NCBI GenBank assembly: GCA_033239525.1
Contig: BSYO01000035.1
Coordinates: 7,600,627-7,664,626, forward strand
Length of the DNA stretch: 64,000 nucleotides
Direction of reading: 5' to 3'
From: Nepenthes gracilis
Taxonomy: Eukaryota > Streptophyta > Magnoliopsida > Caryophyllales > Nepenthaceae
Shown here one piece after another: positions 35,720 through 47,101 of the stretch (within the stretch, counting starts at the first letter, position 1; every line of letters begins with the position of its first letter). Both the position numbers and the translations under genes were made by a program. The notes below the pieces were generated by a model. The model was not told where the DNA came from. It did not search any database and worked only from the letters and a program-made list of their open reading frames with translations.

Positions 35720-37225
35720 GATGGCATCAACATCGAGGAGTTTGTCATTTTGTTTGGAGTTATTTAATGGGCAAAATAGTTTCATCCTTTAATAAGAAAT
35801 GGCAAAATATATTTTAACACGGGAAGGAACGGTAAAAACACTTCAAAGAAAGAAAGATTAGGAAGAGAATATGATGGAGGAAGAGTGGCAAGATAAGAGG
35901 GATCTGGCTAATTGTACAATCAAGTTGTATATCATGGATAATACTCTTCAGGTATCATTAGCTTGTCGGATATAGTGAAAGTTCGGGAGAAGCTTGAAAA
36001 TCAGTATAAGTCCAAGTCTTTAATAATGAGGTTGCATGTGAAGAAGTGGTTCTATGGCTTATGATTGTCAAAAGGGGAAAGCTTTAAGAAGCATTTGAAT
36101 AAGTTTAACCGAATTTTGACACAAATGTTGGCATTTGTTGGAAAGATTAAGGAGTAAGATAAGGCATTGTTATTGTTGGCTTCTTTGCCGGCCTCATACA
36201 ATTATATTATCATGACGCTACTATTCAAAAACCACACGCTCAGTCTGAATGAGGTTATCGCTTCCTCACTTATAAATGAGTCAAGGCGGAGGGGAAGTAT
36301 TGAGGCTCCAGAAGAGTGGAGGCTCTTGGTTACTAGTAACGGTCGGGGATACGAGAAATCAAGGGACCAAGGCGACAAATCTGAGAGAAGCAATGTTCAG
36401 TCCAAGTTTTAGGACATGGAGTGCTTCCGTTGCGGCAAGAAGGATCACATGAAGTGAAATTGCCCCAAGAGAATGCAAGAGAAAGAGTACGGAGGTGAGC
36501 ACCAAGAGAGGAGCGATCTAGATAAAAATGATTAGGCCTATATCGCTTCCTGCGGAGACCTTTGGATTGACCATGCGCGGGGGGGGGGGGTGGACACGGA
36601 GCTTTTTGAGCTGGGAGATATATCGGGTGATAATAGTGGCTCATTACATCATGCGACATCAAGGAAGTCCTCTTCCACCAGCAATACGCTCAGGGATTAC
36701 GTGATATTGAAGATGAGTAACTATAGTTCATCGAGGGTGGTTGGCATCGGAAATGTTTACTTGTGGACAAGCAACGGGTCAAAGCTCATATTAAAAGGTG
36801 TGCGACATGCTGCAAATTTAATGTTGAATGTGATTTCAATCGGAAAGCTTGATAAGGAAGGTTTTAACACGACGTTCAGAAAGGGTTATTGGAAACTCAC
36901 CAAAGACACTTCAGTTGTGGTAAGGGGAGGCAAGCTATCAAGCTGGTACTTGATGACGGTTTCGGTTGCGAAGAAGAGAGTTAAGGTGACCAACAGGGGC
37001 ATTAGTCAAGGTGGCTAGATGAGGAGGTTGAGGAGGAGTGTACAGGGGATGATTCGATCGCAGAGGAGAAGCCGAAGGGGAGTGTGACTAGTTTAGGTTT
37101 GGTGGGGCGGAAGAGGATATCATTTAGGCTTGCAAAGGTCGACGCGGGATTCCATTTGAGGGAAAATTGTCGAAGGATAAGCAACGATGGTTGTCCGGTG
37201 AAGGTGAAGAGTCCCCACATAAGGT
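35720..37225 (+). pseudogene. Array internal region 2: gag and protease remnant
   Basis: Starts at ATG 35720. Gag pieces include EEWQDKRDLANCTIKL near 35880, identical in wording to the copia element's Gag, and LNEVIASSLINESRRR (open frame 36167-36412). A zinc knuckle remnant CFRCGKKDHMK lies near 36420. The protease region starts near 36620 in the open frame 36590-37018 (DNSGSLHHATSRKS), continuing to WKLTKDTSVVVRGGK, then ends. A G11 homopolymer at about 36580-36590 probably marks a slippage frameshift. No integrase or RT. Confidence 0.72.
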
Positions 37226-37239
37226 CGTGAGAGAAAGTT

Positions 37240-38097
37240 TGTTGGGTTTTTTTCTCACTCGCTTATGGGTATCCCAATAAATGGAAGGTCATCGAAAGAT
37301 CATGTAGGGTTCGTGTGAAGATTGGAGTATTTGCACGCACGGTGAGCGGCTAGGAGGTAGGGGTTGAGTCGGGCACTCAAGACTTGCTTGAACGGTGAAG
37401 AGGCGAAAATTCCAAAAGGTGGGCATCTAAACAGTGCCTGAGGCGCGCCTTAGGTACAAATTCTAGTATATGCGCACCTGATCCGTGCCCGATTGGCACT
37501 CGAGCACCAATTCTAGAGATTTGGTGCTCGAGATACAACTCGAGTGGTACTAGAGCGTGCTCGGGGTTTATAAAAGTATGCCAATGCAATTTTAGTGTTT
37601 GTGCTAAGGATTCCAAAATATTTCTTCATAATGGGTGCTACACAGTGAGAGAGGAGAGAAGAAGAGAGAAGAGGGAGAGGTTCGGAGTTCGGTTGAAATC
37701 TAATTTGAGTTCCGTTCTTTGCCAAAGTTGGGAACGTCATTCTGGAGATAATTTCTGGAAACGTATTTTCATTTGATTATTCTTTTTTTTGTTATATTTT
37801 TCTTGTGGGTTACCGAGTGTGTTGAGAGGGGATTGTATTCAACAATTCTTCACTCCGATTTGAAGTGAAAAATTTCGAAAGGAGTTCTTGTAACCGACAC
37901 TATTTATAGTAGATTTGTTTGAAATTTATCTTGTGACTTTTTCCTTAATTGAAAAGGGCTTTTTACGTTAAAAATCATTGTGCATTATTTATTTTTTATA
38001 CTCACAAATTTGGTGGCTGACAGTTGATGAGGGATAGGGGATTTTAGATTTATTCTGCTGCATCGGGTCGGGTATATCCGGGTGTTGAACCCCAACA
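37240..38097 (+). repeat. Array LTR 3
   Basis: 858 bp, begins TGTTGGGTTTTTTTC, ends CCCCAACA. Instead of a PBS it is followed by the AATGG duplication and flanking DNA, confirming it as the true outer end. Confidence 0.88.
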
Positions 38098-38102
38098 AAT
38101 GG

Positions 38103-38620
38103 CTCCCTGTTGATGTCGATGCTCTAAAAGAGTCAGTAGCAACAGCCTCAGGAACTCCATTGGCACCAAATTAGCTATTTCTGAGCGTAGATGACATATG
38201 AGTTTTGCATGTCAAGGCGACCCAACGGAAAATCAGACGCAATCGAGGAAACCATTTTCCAGTAGACCTTGAAGCCACTGATCAATATTTGCCTGAAGGC
38301 GATGTCTAGTCAGGGCAGCCTCCTTCAAAATCCCAGCAACCGTGGCCCAACAGCGACCCCCCTAAGAAGCTGCAGGTTAGACAATACAGTAGCGGCCTCC
38401 ACTTAAGAATGGTCCTCCGCGGCTAATCTCTCAACCTCCTTTGCTCGTGCAAGGCGTGCACCTGACTGCTCCTTTATGTCACAGACTATCACCACAATAT
38501 TAATAGCTCATCGGGGCAGTGTTAGCCCTCTCCTCTGCGACCCTAGCCCACGTTTGGAAAGGTTCTACACGGTGGAGCACGGCGGGGGGCATCCTACTTT
38601 GCATGGTAGGGATTTTCAAT
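38103..38620 (-). pseudogene. Antisense accessory ORF of the Tat element (C-terminal coiled coil)
   Basis: Minus-strand translation gives a charged coil (EQSGARLARAKEVERLAAEDH near 38400-38465 on the plus scale) and a tail continuing to the stop at 32495 across the inserted array. The style and the AATAAA trailer match the accessory ORF at 16576-18543. It lies downstream of the Tat integrase and antisense to it, the position described for antisense additional ORFs of Tat elements. Truncated near 38620, where AT-rich DNA begins. Confidence 0.45.
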
Positions 38621-38629
38621 GCAAGAATT

Positions 38630-40240
38630 TTCCATTTAATATATAAAGACTTAACCTTTACAACATGTAAAAGTAAGATTTTTCTTCGCATCATAAGGAT
38701 AAAATAAAATATAAGTTGACATGGAGCATACCATTTCAATAAATGATAGCTAATCACATAAGTTTTTGGTCTCTATAATATTCATGTATATATCTTAGAC
38801 TTATTATTACCTTTCAACTCATTAATGTTTACTAAGCCAAATGTGACACACAGCCTTTAAAATTACAAAACTTAGGGAGCCTTTTGCTCCCCTTAAAATG
38901 TCATTAAGGGGTGCCATTAGGCCTCTCTTTATTTATAAGGGAGACAATTGCCTCCTTTTTTAGCAATATAAAAATATTGAATCACCTTCAATTGGCTAAA
39001 TTATTGTTTTAGTCATAAAAAAATTAAATACTTTTAATTTCTCATAAATTAATTGTTCATAATATTTAATTATGAGTTTTTATAGATCATAAGGATACCT
39101 AATAGAATATCATGATCGTCTAGATAAAATAAATAAATGACCACCGTTTATTAAAGTTTCATAAAAGTTATTATACAAATTTAGTCATTGCATCAAATTG
39201 TGTTCCAAACAAATCTAGGATATAAAAAATGCCAACACCTATTTAAATTGATGTCTTATATGATAGTAAATAAATGATTCAAATAATAAAATTAAAAATT
39301 TCTTTCTAATTTATAATTCACCTTGGCCATGTATTTATAAATTATTAATTTAATTAATTATACAAAATATCTTTACATTTGCTAAGAGTGGTGGATTATT
39401 TATGGATCACTCTTTTATCTTTATATATATTTTTATTATACCCAATAATTATCTCTATGTATTAATTTATTGAATACATATTAGAAATTTTAAAGTACAA
39501 TATTATGCATATGAAATATTAAGGTACCTCAAGTCTAGGGACTATTTTACAATGTTTATGTATGAGCATTTATTTGACACGCAATAAAACTTTCAGAGAA
39601 GTCTTTATTTTGTGTCAATTTAGTGAACTTAATTTTTAATAAGTACTTACACATTTATAATAGTATCAAATATGCAAATAACCTTGAGCTCATTTACCTA
39701 TTTTAACGGGACACATAATAACTACATTATCAGTATCCCAACTTAATAATTATATTATGAATATTTAAGATTTTAGCTTTTGAATAATCAAATCTTAAAA
39801 GTATGACCTCATTGTAAATTAACAATTATATTGCTCAAACCTAGATTAATAATAATCACATATTTTTGATAAGCAATTAATCATTATATTCTGACAAAAA
39901 ATGTTATGTATAGGATTACAAAATTTTGAAGGAGTTAAACTACCTAACATTCAATATATCAATGTTTGATAGCGTAGTTATAGAGAAAGAAAAAAAAAGA
40001 AAAGGTAAAAGGCACTTAATGAAAATAAGTGCAAAACAATACAAATTGATTTCCATCCCTACCACTCTAAAATGCCATCGCACATGAGATTTGGAGGGAT
40101 GGCATTATTATAAAGGATATTCTTATAAAATAGAAAATTTAAGATAGACCAAATAGTTTGATTCTCATTAAAATAAAAGAATGCCTAAAATATACATGCA
40201 AAGTGATCTTTCCAAAGGAAGTATATTATGACTAAAGGTT
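38630..40240. other. AT-rich DNA, nothing recognised
   Basis: No ORF of note, no LTR or inverted repeat pair identified. Confidence 0.4.
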
Positions 40241-40249
40241 GGAGTGGGA

Positions 40250-40660
40250 GCAAATAGTCCATTTGCTTGCCGTCCATCTGATGATTCTACTCCAATTGAC
40301 ATATGGTTAGGAACATTTTAAACTAGATTGAATGCCTCTTCAAATCTTCTTAGTTATTCTACATTTGAAGAAAATGTGATGCATAAATTTTATCGTAGGC
40401 TTGCAAAACACACAACGGGAGGGGAGATGAAGAAAACATCGCCTATCAAAGACTTTGAGTTAGTCATTGATAAATAACCAAAAGATGAAGGCATGAGAAG
40501 GATGATATCCAGGGCCCCAAACCAAAGGAGGCTTAGGAATCTTGATCTTATGATTGAAAAATTCATGAAGCTAAGTGGATAAAAAAAGAGACCATTAATT
40601 AGGCTCATAATTCTAGTGAATCGAGTCAAAATAAGGAGACAGGGGTCACAAGAAGCCATG
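40250..40660 (-). pseudogene. LINE (L1-type) 3' remnant, zf-RVT region
   Basis: On the minus strand, frame-shifted translation gives PKPPLVWGPG, HAFIFWLFINDKLKV, HLPSRCVFCK and MHHIFFKCRIT. This resembles the zinc-binding reverse-transcriptase tail (zf-RVT) of plant L1-like elements: W..NDKL, then CxxC, then HxFFxC. It is short and decayed; upstream RT sequence towards 40900 is too degraded to place. The solo LTR at 40942 lies just beyond. Confidence 0.45.
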
Positions 40661-40941
40661 TATTGATGAATGATTCCATAGAAAGACGAGCAAGTGGCGG
40701 CTATCTCTAATAGTCGCCTGAAATAATAGTGTTGTCTTTCACATTGTGATGAATGCCCATCTCAATAATGCGATTAAAAAAAGCAACAATGCAAGTACTT
40801 GACGAGTGCCGGAAATCAAACCACAAAAGGGTATTTTCCCACTACCCACGATATGGCATATAAAATGTTTTGGAAAGTCATGCAATTTCATAATGGTTCT
40901 ATCGGCTGCAAAGCGGAAGCATCAAATGAGGCCATGGGGAC

Positions 40942-41770
40942 TGTTGGGGGTCACTCCCGTGTGGAAGTTTTTGTGACCGGAAGATTTGAATCATGTGGAC
41001 TTTATGTGCTATTATACACAGAATATGCAAATGAAATTCCGGTCAACATAGTTGATTGAAACCTTTTGAACGGGTAATAATACCGGTCAACAAGTTAACC
41101 GGTTTATGGCATAAGCTGTCCTGCATTGCTGAGGGATCCCAGACGGACGGTACTGACCGATCAACAGGGGCATTGACCGGTCATGTAGAGAGGACGGTCA
41201 ACGGACATTGACCGACCTTGTGGAAAACGCGGACGGTGGAATGTGGACCGTCTACCAGGAAATCTAGAATAGTGCCAGCTCAGAAGATTTTCTGAGGATA
41301 CGTGATCTCAGATGGTTATACAGGAGCCGTTTTTGTACAGTGCATATTCATATTATTGATAAGGACAGATCTTGTCGGTGGATATAGAATATTCTTCAAA
41401 TTTACTATATATGGGCATCGATATTAAAACAAGTAGATAGACTTGTTGTTGAGAGAGACACAGACATGTGAGGCTAAGTGTGCAAAACAAAGAAAGAGTG
41501 AAAACGGTGAATGAAGGAGAGAATTGTGCGCAACACATAGTGCATTGCTTGTACCCTGTTCTTCGTTTTTCTTTTCTCTTGTATTTGTGTAACAGTGAAA
41601 ATTATTTCCAACCTCACATAGTGGAATTGGTTCCATGGACAAATTATTCCGTGATTTTTCCCATATTTGGTAAGGGTTTTCCACATAAAAGGTTGAGTGT
41701 TTATTCTTTTCATCCTCATTTCTTTACTGTATCTATCTGTGGGATAGTTGGATGCCTTCTATCCCCAACA
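40942..41770 (+). repeat. Copia solo LTR with TSD GGGAC
   Basis: An 829-bp sequence beginning TGTTGGGGGTCACTCC and ending TATCCCCAACA is flanked by GGGAC at 40937-40941 and 41771-41775. Its start and several internal blocks match the LTRs of the copia element at 26757-31900. No internal region remains, so it arose by recombination between two LTRs. Confidence 0.88.
41041..41213 (+). promoter_or_regulatory. Cluster of W-box cores in a solo LTR
   Basis: Five TTGACC/GGTCAA cores lie within 173 bases: 41041, 41085, 41173, 41197 and 41208. TTGAC(C/T) is the core bound by WRKY transcription factors; related words occur in the copia LTRs at 26757 and 31045. Confidence 0.5.
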
Positions 41771-42075
41771 GGGACTGCATGCATGGCTTGGAGGAGAAGC
41801 CACCTCGAAACTGCTAGATTGAATTGGAACGAAGCTGACACTGTGGACTCTATGGCGGTGGCAGCAAAAAATATATAAATATATATTATTATTATATATA
41901 TATATTTTTTGATATTTTAATATTATAAAAAAATAAAAAAAGCACTTATTTACATATTTTTTTAAATATTTTTAATTATCATAAAACTTGGACCGTCACA
42001 TTCGTTTATACCCAATTCGATACATAAGAACCTCAGATCTTCCAACTCGTAGAAAAGTGTAGAATTCCTGGCCAA

Positions 42076-42079
<4 letters not shown>

Positions 42080-42113
<34 letters not shown>

Positions 42114-42248
42114 GACCTTCCTATCTTCACAAAAATTGAATGCCTAGTCTGCCACACGAAGGATAATAATAATAATAATGATAATAATAATAATAATAGA
42201 CCTTCCTATCTTCACAAAAATTGATTGCCTAGTCTGCCACACGAAGGA
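42080..42248. repeat. (AAT)n microsatellite within an 85-bp tandem duplication
   Basis: The block beginning GACCTTCCTATCTTCAC and ending CACACGAAGGA occurs at 42114-42163 and again at 42199-42248, each preceded by an (ATA)n run. One base differs between copies. Confidence 0.8.
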
Positions 42249-42507
42249 GACTGCAACGCAAAGCTCCTGCAATATGGTCTTTTAATTATTGGATGATTTT
42301 TTATTATAATAATCGATATTTAATATATTAAAATAATATAGTATATAAGTATTTTTATTAATAATTTTTGATAAAATATAAAAATTTTAAATACTAGCAT
42401 GAGAAAAAAATAATATCAAAAAATATATTATTTTTATTTTAAAAATATTTTTAATATTAAATTTTGTTAATATCAAAAAATATATTAAAATATTTTTTAA
42501 TATTAAA

Positions 42508-42539
42508 TTCTTCTTCTTCTTCTTCTTCTTCTTCTTCTT

Positions 42540-42569
<30 letters not shown>
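42508..42569. repeat. (TTC)n microsatellite
   Basis: About twenty uninterrupted TTC triplets in AT-rich DNA. Confidence 0.95.
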
Positions 42570-42570
<1 letters not shown>

Positions 42571-45500
42571 GTAGTTTGATTGGATGTAGAAGTTGTTCAC
42601 ATATGTAAAAGAGACAAAAAGGAGGTGAGGAAGGATATCAATGGTAATCTCCCATTTCGAATATGAGGAGTTAATCCCCCATCAATTAAGCGGAAGGGAA
42701 AACCACTTGTCAGCCAACTACGGACGGTCCATCTTAGGCATTCTCTCGATATATTTAATCTAATATCTCTTACTGACAAATGATGGGTTCAATATAATTC
42801 CAATTTGGGTAAGTGATTCTTAATAAAAAATCTTCGTTTAAAATATTTTATATTAGAAATAGATCGTACAGTTAATGAGTATATAACTATCAAAATAGCT
42901 CCATACTATATATCTATTAGAAATGCATAGCAATGTTATCTTTGTAATAGATTTGGAAGAATTTGCATCTCATAATACCCAAAATTTATTTTGTTATATT
43001 AGTTACAACTTCTTTAATATTTCTACTCTTCTGACTTGTCAAATTTCTATGCATTCGGCATGAATCAATGCTATAGCATTAACTCTTTCTCCAAAGAGTA
43101 TATGTTATATATTTATAAACTACAATATATAAATCTTAACTTAGGTACTTCTAATGTCTAACATGACATTTTCAGGACATACGTTCAAATCACAATTAAG
43201 AACTCATATTTAGTTCTTCAAACAGGCTAGATAAATTAAAGGACATTCACTTCGACCATATATTTATATTGTATCAAGGTCATGATGATGGCATTGTCTT
43301 GATATCCTATAACAAAGATATATATTCAAATTTAATATTTACCTATTATAAGATATTTTCACCTTTCAAAATGTCTCATCTTTATATCATTAATTAGTCA
43401 CTTGCCATTAATTATATCATGTCAATGGGCATATATCATTTTAATGTAGTAAGCATTAGAACATCGACACATAATGCACATATCATTAATTAGTCAATTT
43501 ATAATGGATATAATTAATCAGTGGAACTATTAGTTCATCACAAATACTTTAATCCATACAATCACAAGGATTTGGTCTATCTAATAAGTGTTTCCAACTT
43601 AATATCATTGCAGAGATTAACAACTATTTTAAATATAGATAAATTTATATATACATGTTTGTACGTTGTTTGATAAAAAATTTCAAACAAAGCGACCGTT
43701 GATAGTAATATGTTGGTTCACTTTGATTGGCAGTACCAACGAATAATCACAATAAAGTAGCATCTCGTGTTCTCACACAAAATTCTCAAATGCAATAGAA
43801 ATCTTCGTAACCAAATGATCTCTCATATTGTAGCCTATAAGATATGAATAGTTTTCATATGATAAATCAACCTATTTTGATTCTTGTTTATCCAAGATAA
43901 GGCATCATAATGTAGCAAGAACACATAACTTAAAAAAGTTGATCTATAGTCTTTAAGATCCACTACGAATAGGCATCAATAAAGAATTTTTATAAGTATG
44001 TTTATTAGAAAACATAGATAGTAATTGGTAGTACATCTTTGATATCTTTTAACCCTTTTGGTATATTTTGATTAAACAACTTATGAACAAGGATATCACA
44101 TATTGATATCTCTTCTCTTCTTTTCAAGTCTATATGCATGTGTTGCAACTCACGATATCATCTTTTATACTATGAGCATATGTTATTTTAATTTTGCATT
44201 ATTTTATGACAAAACAATATAATCAATATATAATTTTTTCAGACAAAGTAATAACCAATATTTATGTTTAATACTTATTATCTTGTTATATATCCATTAG
44301 AATTATTTGACATGATATGCTATATATTTTTATGATTTATTAAAATAAGTAAATATTTAATTTTGTATGATTTGGCTATATCTTTATTGGATAAATTATT
44401 TTCTTTGTTAAATCATCTTGCTAAGAAAGAGAGACAAATGGTGGAGGGAGAAAATGAGTTAAATATGTCGTTGATGATTATTTTTGCATTATTCATTTGT
44501 GAAATAATAAGACAATTTGACAATTTGTATAGTCTTAAATCTTGTGAAGTTGCGCATGTGGTATCAAATTTAAAGTGTTGTATTATTTTGATTCTAGATA
44601 ACATTATGGTTGTCATTTTAGTGCTTGTAATTCATCAATTCAATACATATATAAATTTGGTACAAGATTTATCCTCATGTTTAGTCTCCCCATTTTTGTG
44701 AATGGATCATGCATTATTGATCTTTTCTCATCATGTATGCGTTGTTAGGATTTATACCGGCCTAATCAACCTTGAAAGACCGAAATGCGGATTAAAATGT
44801 AGGATCATTAATCTTCCGCCATTTGCTTGCTCTGTTTCTGTTTTCTTCTCATCTGTTTTGTCGGTTCTGAACTTCTAAGCCCTCAATCTCTGTGTCAATG
44901 GTATATTTTTAGAGATGAGGCTCAGGAACAAAATCGAATTTATCTCTATTTATCAGATAATTCTATCAATTATTTGAATCGGTGAACGTTACCGTGCAAA
45001 TTAATGAAAAATAATGGAGAGTAATTGTGGAGCGTTATCAACCATAAACATGGGCCACCAATCGTTGGTTTCCATTCAGCTTTGAAATTGAACCGTTAAC
45101 ATGTGTCGCTCTAAACTTTTGTTTAGGGATTGTGTGTCAATTTTGTTTCTACAAAAGCTACAACAATTGCTCACTTAGCATTGAAATATTGACTCGAATG
45201 CTAAATTTCTGGAATCACACCATATGATCAATATTCAAGTGGAGCATGTCCAATAGCCTAGCATTCAAATGTTATGTTTGAATGCCACTCGAACAATATG
45301 TAAGTTACTTTAATAGGATTTTCTCAAGACTTTTATTATTATATTTTTTTACTAAATAATCATGTATAAAATAAGTTTAGATAACCAGATCTATAATCAC
45401 AAAACTTTTATGTTACACCAAAATTATTCTTATATCGAATAATTGGAAGATGATTTCTTTCTCTTCTTTTTTTTATTTATAGATATTTTATATAAACTTA

Positions 45501-47101
45501 TATATCTCAAAATGATGGCTATGGACGTCCTTTAATAAAGGGAGAGAGAATAACTCCTAAATTATCAAAATCCCATCATTTTGCTAAAAAAATATATCAT
45601 GAATAGATATAATCATTGAAAAATAATATCTTTTTACTCAACGGGTATATATCGAAAGGACATATGTATTGAAAAATAATATATCATTTCCATTAAAGGA
45701 TACGTTTTGAATGACATAACTTTTATAAAGTTCTTTTTAATATATATATAAATTAATAGGATTATATTTATTTAATCAATTCAATAAATCAATAATTTAT
45801 ATGGCATACATTTCTAACACAGTATACTAATATTAATCTGGCCGACCGTCACACTATTATTAAATGGGGGTTTCTTTTATTGTTACATAACTTTATTGTG
45901 TTTTTTGGTAAAAACCAAAACCATGACCAAGCCAATTTAAACAGATAACCAATTAAACAGATAGCCATTTTGATTACTTTCGATTGATCAATTTTTACAA
46001 ATTGCAATATTTTATGCTAAAATTATAAAAATATGATATACAAATTTTATAATTTTAAAACACATATATAGTTTTTTTTTTTAAAATAATAAAATTACAA
46101 TTCATCATGCTATTACAATCGACGGTTGAGATTAAAACGAGTATGAACTATTTCTTCCCTAAATCCCATTACACAATCCATCGTAATAGCACAAAATGCC
46201 CTAAGTGGCTTCTCAATTAATATATTTTGTTTACCTTTAATGAAAGAAAATTCGTATGAGCCACCCCTTTTTGAGACGAATGGTTTAATTGATCCCCTTC
46301 CCTTTATGACTCAATAAGCGGCTCTTTTAACATCGTGACTTTTAATAAAGAGTGTTGCCATAGAATTCGTTTAAATTATAAAATTAAGATTAAAATTTTA
46401 AAATTTGAATTTAATTTTAATTTTGTCAAAATTAAAATTGATAGAACCAAAATTGAGGTAGAATTTTAATTTTATTATATGAATTGTATAGATAATTATA
46501 ATTCTGGCAAAACAAAATAAATTTACGGTCTAATTAATAATAATTTTATTTAATTTTTAATTTAAATATTATAACTTTTTTACTTTATCCCTAAAAATTA
46601 TAAAGAATTATTACGACTTTTTTTTTTAATTCCAATAAATTTGAATGCAGAATCAGAATTCTAATTCTGCTTGACGCCAAATGGCCGAACATGTCCAAAA
46701 ATTTAATTCCAATTCTAAATTTCAAACCTCGTTTTATTGTCCAAACAGAGCCTTAAACATTTTTATAGACATAATATCTCATTCATCTATACTGACAGAC
46801 TTATATAAAAAAGAGATAAATAAATAAATATTATATCATTTGACAGTATTTCAAAAATAACTAAAAGCAATCCCTGATATATTTCTCTACGATAAAAGAA
46901 TGCGAGAAAATCTAAAATCCGAAAAGAGAGAGTGGGCAAATTTTAAAGTTTTCCTAAATGCTTCACTTATTTATAACTCATTTACAATTCAATATCTGTT
47001 TAAAGGATTTAGAAAAATTTAAAAAAAAAAGGAGAGAAAAATAATGAAAAGGGTGGGATATGTATTACTGATCAATATACAATGGAGAGGCCTAAAAATA
47101 A
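42570..47101. other. Long AT-rich stretch, no gene supported
   Basis: Small open frames (such as the 112-codon frame at 44363-44701) have no recognisable domain and the composition of random AT-rich sequence. The part nearest 47101 is 3' flank of the WAT1-related gene. A palindrome-rich AT block at about 46350-46760 may be a decayed MITE but lacks clear termini. Confidence 0.45.

Larger units (their letters stand above)
32528..38097 (+). mobile_element. Tandem copia array: LTR-internal-LTR-internal-LTR with one TSD
   Basis: Three related LTRs (32528-33326, 34835-35683, 37240-38097) alternate with two related internal regions of 1.51 and 1.56 kb. The only target duplication is AATGG at the outer ends (32523-32527 and 38098-38102); the inner LTRs abut PBS and purine tract directly. 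Each internal region has a primer site, a broken gag and part of protease, with integrase, RT and RNase H missing, so the pol deletion predates the tandem structure. The gag resembles that of the copia element at 26757. It interrupts the antisense accessory ORF of the Tat element. Confidence 0.88.

Noticed and set aside
36580..36590. Run of eleven G as a possible regulatory G-tract
   Set aside because: It lies inside a decayed gag/protease remnant and is more simply a slippage product.
44363..44701. 112-codon open frame in AT-rich DNA
   Set aside because: No domain, composition typical of random AT-rich sequence, no promoter or splice context.
46350..46760. AT-rich, GAATTC-rich stretch ending in AAACAGAGCC, like some hAT or Harbinger MITEs
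   Set aside because: No matching left terminus or target duplication could be found.
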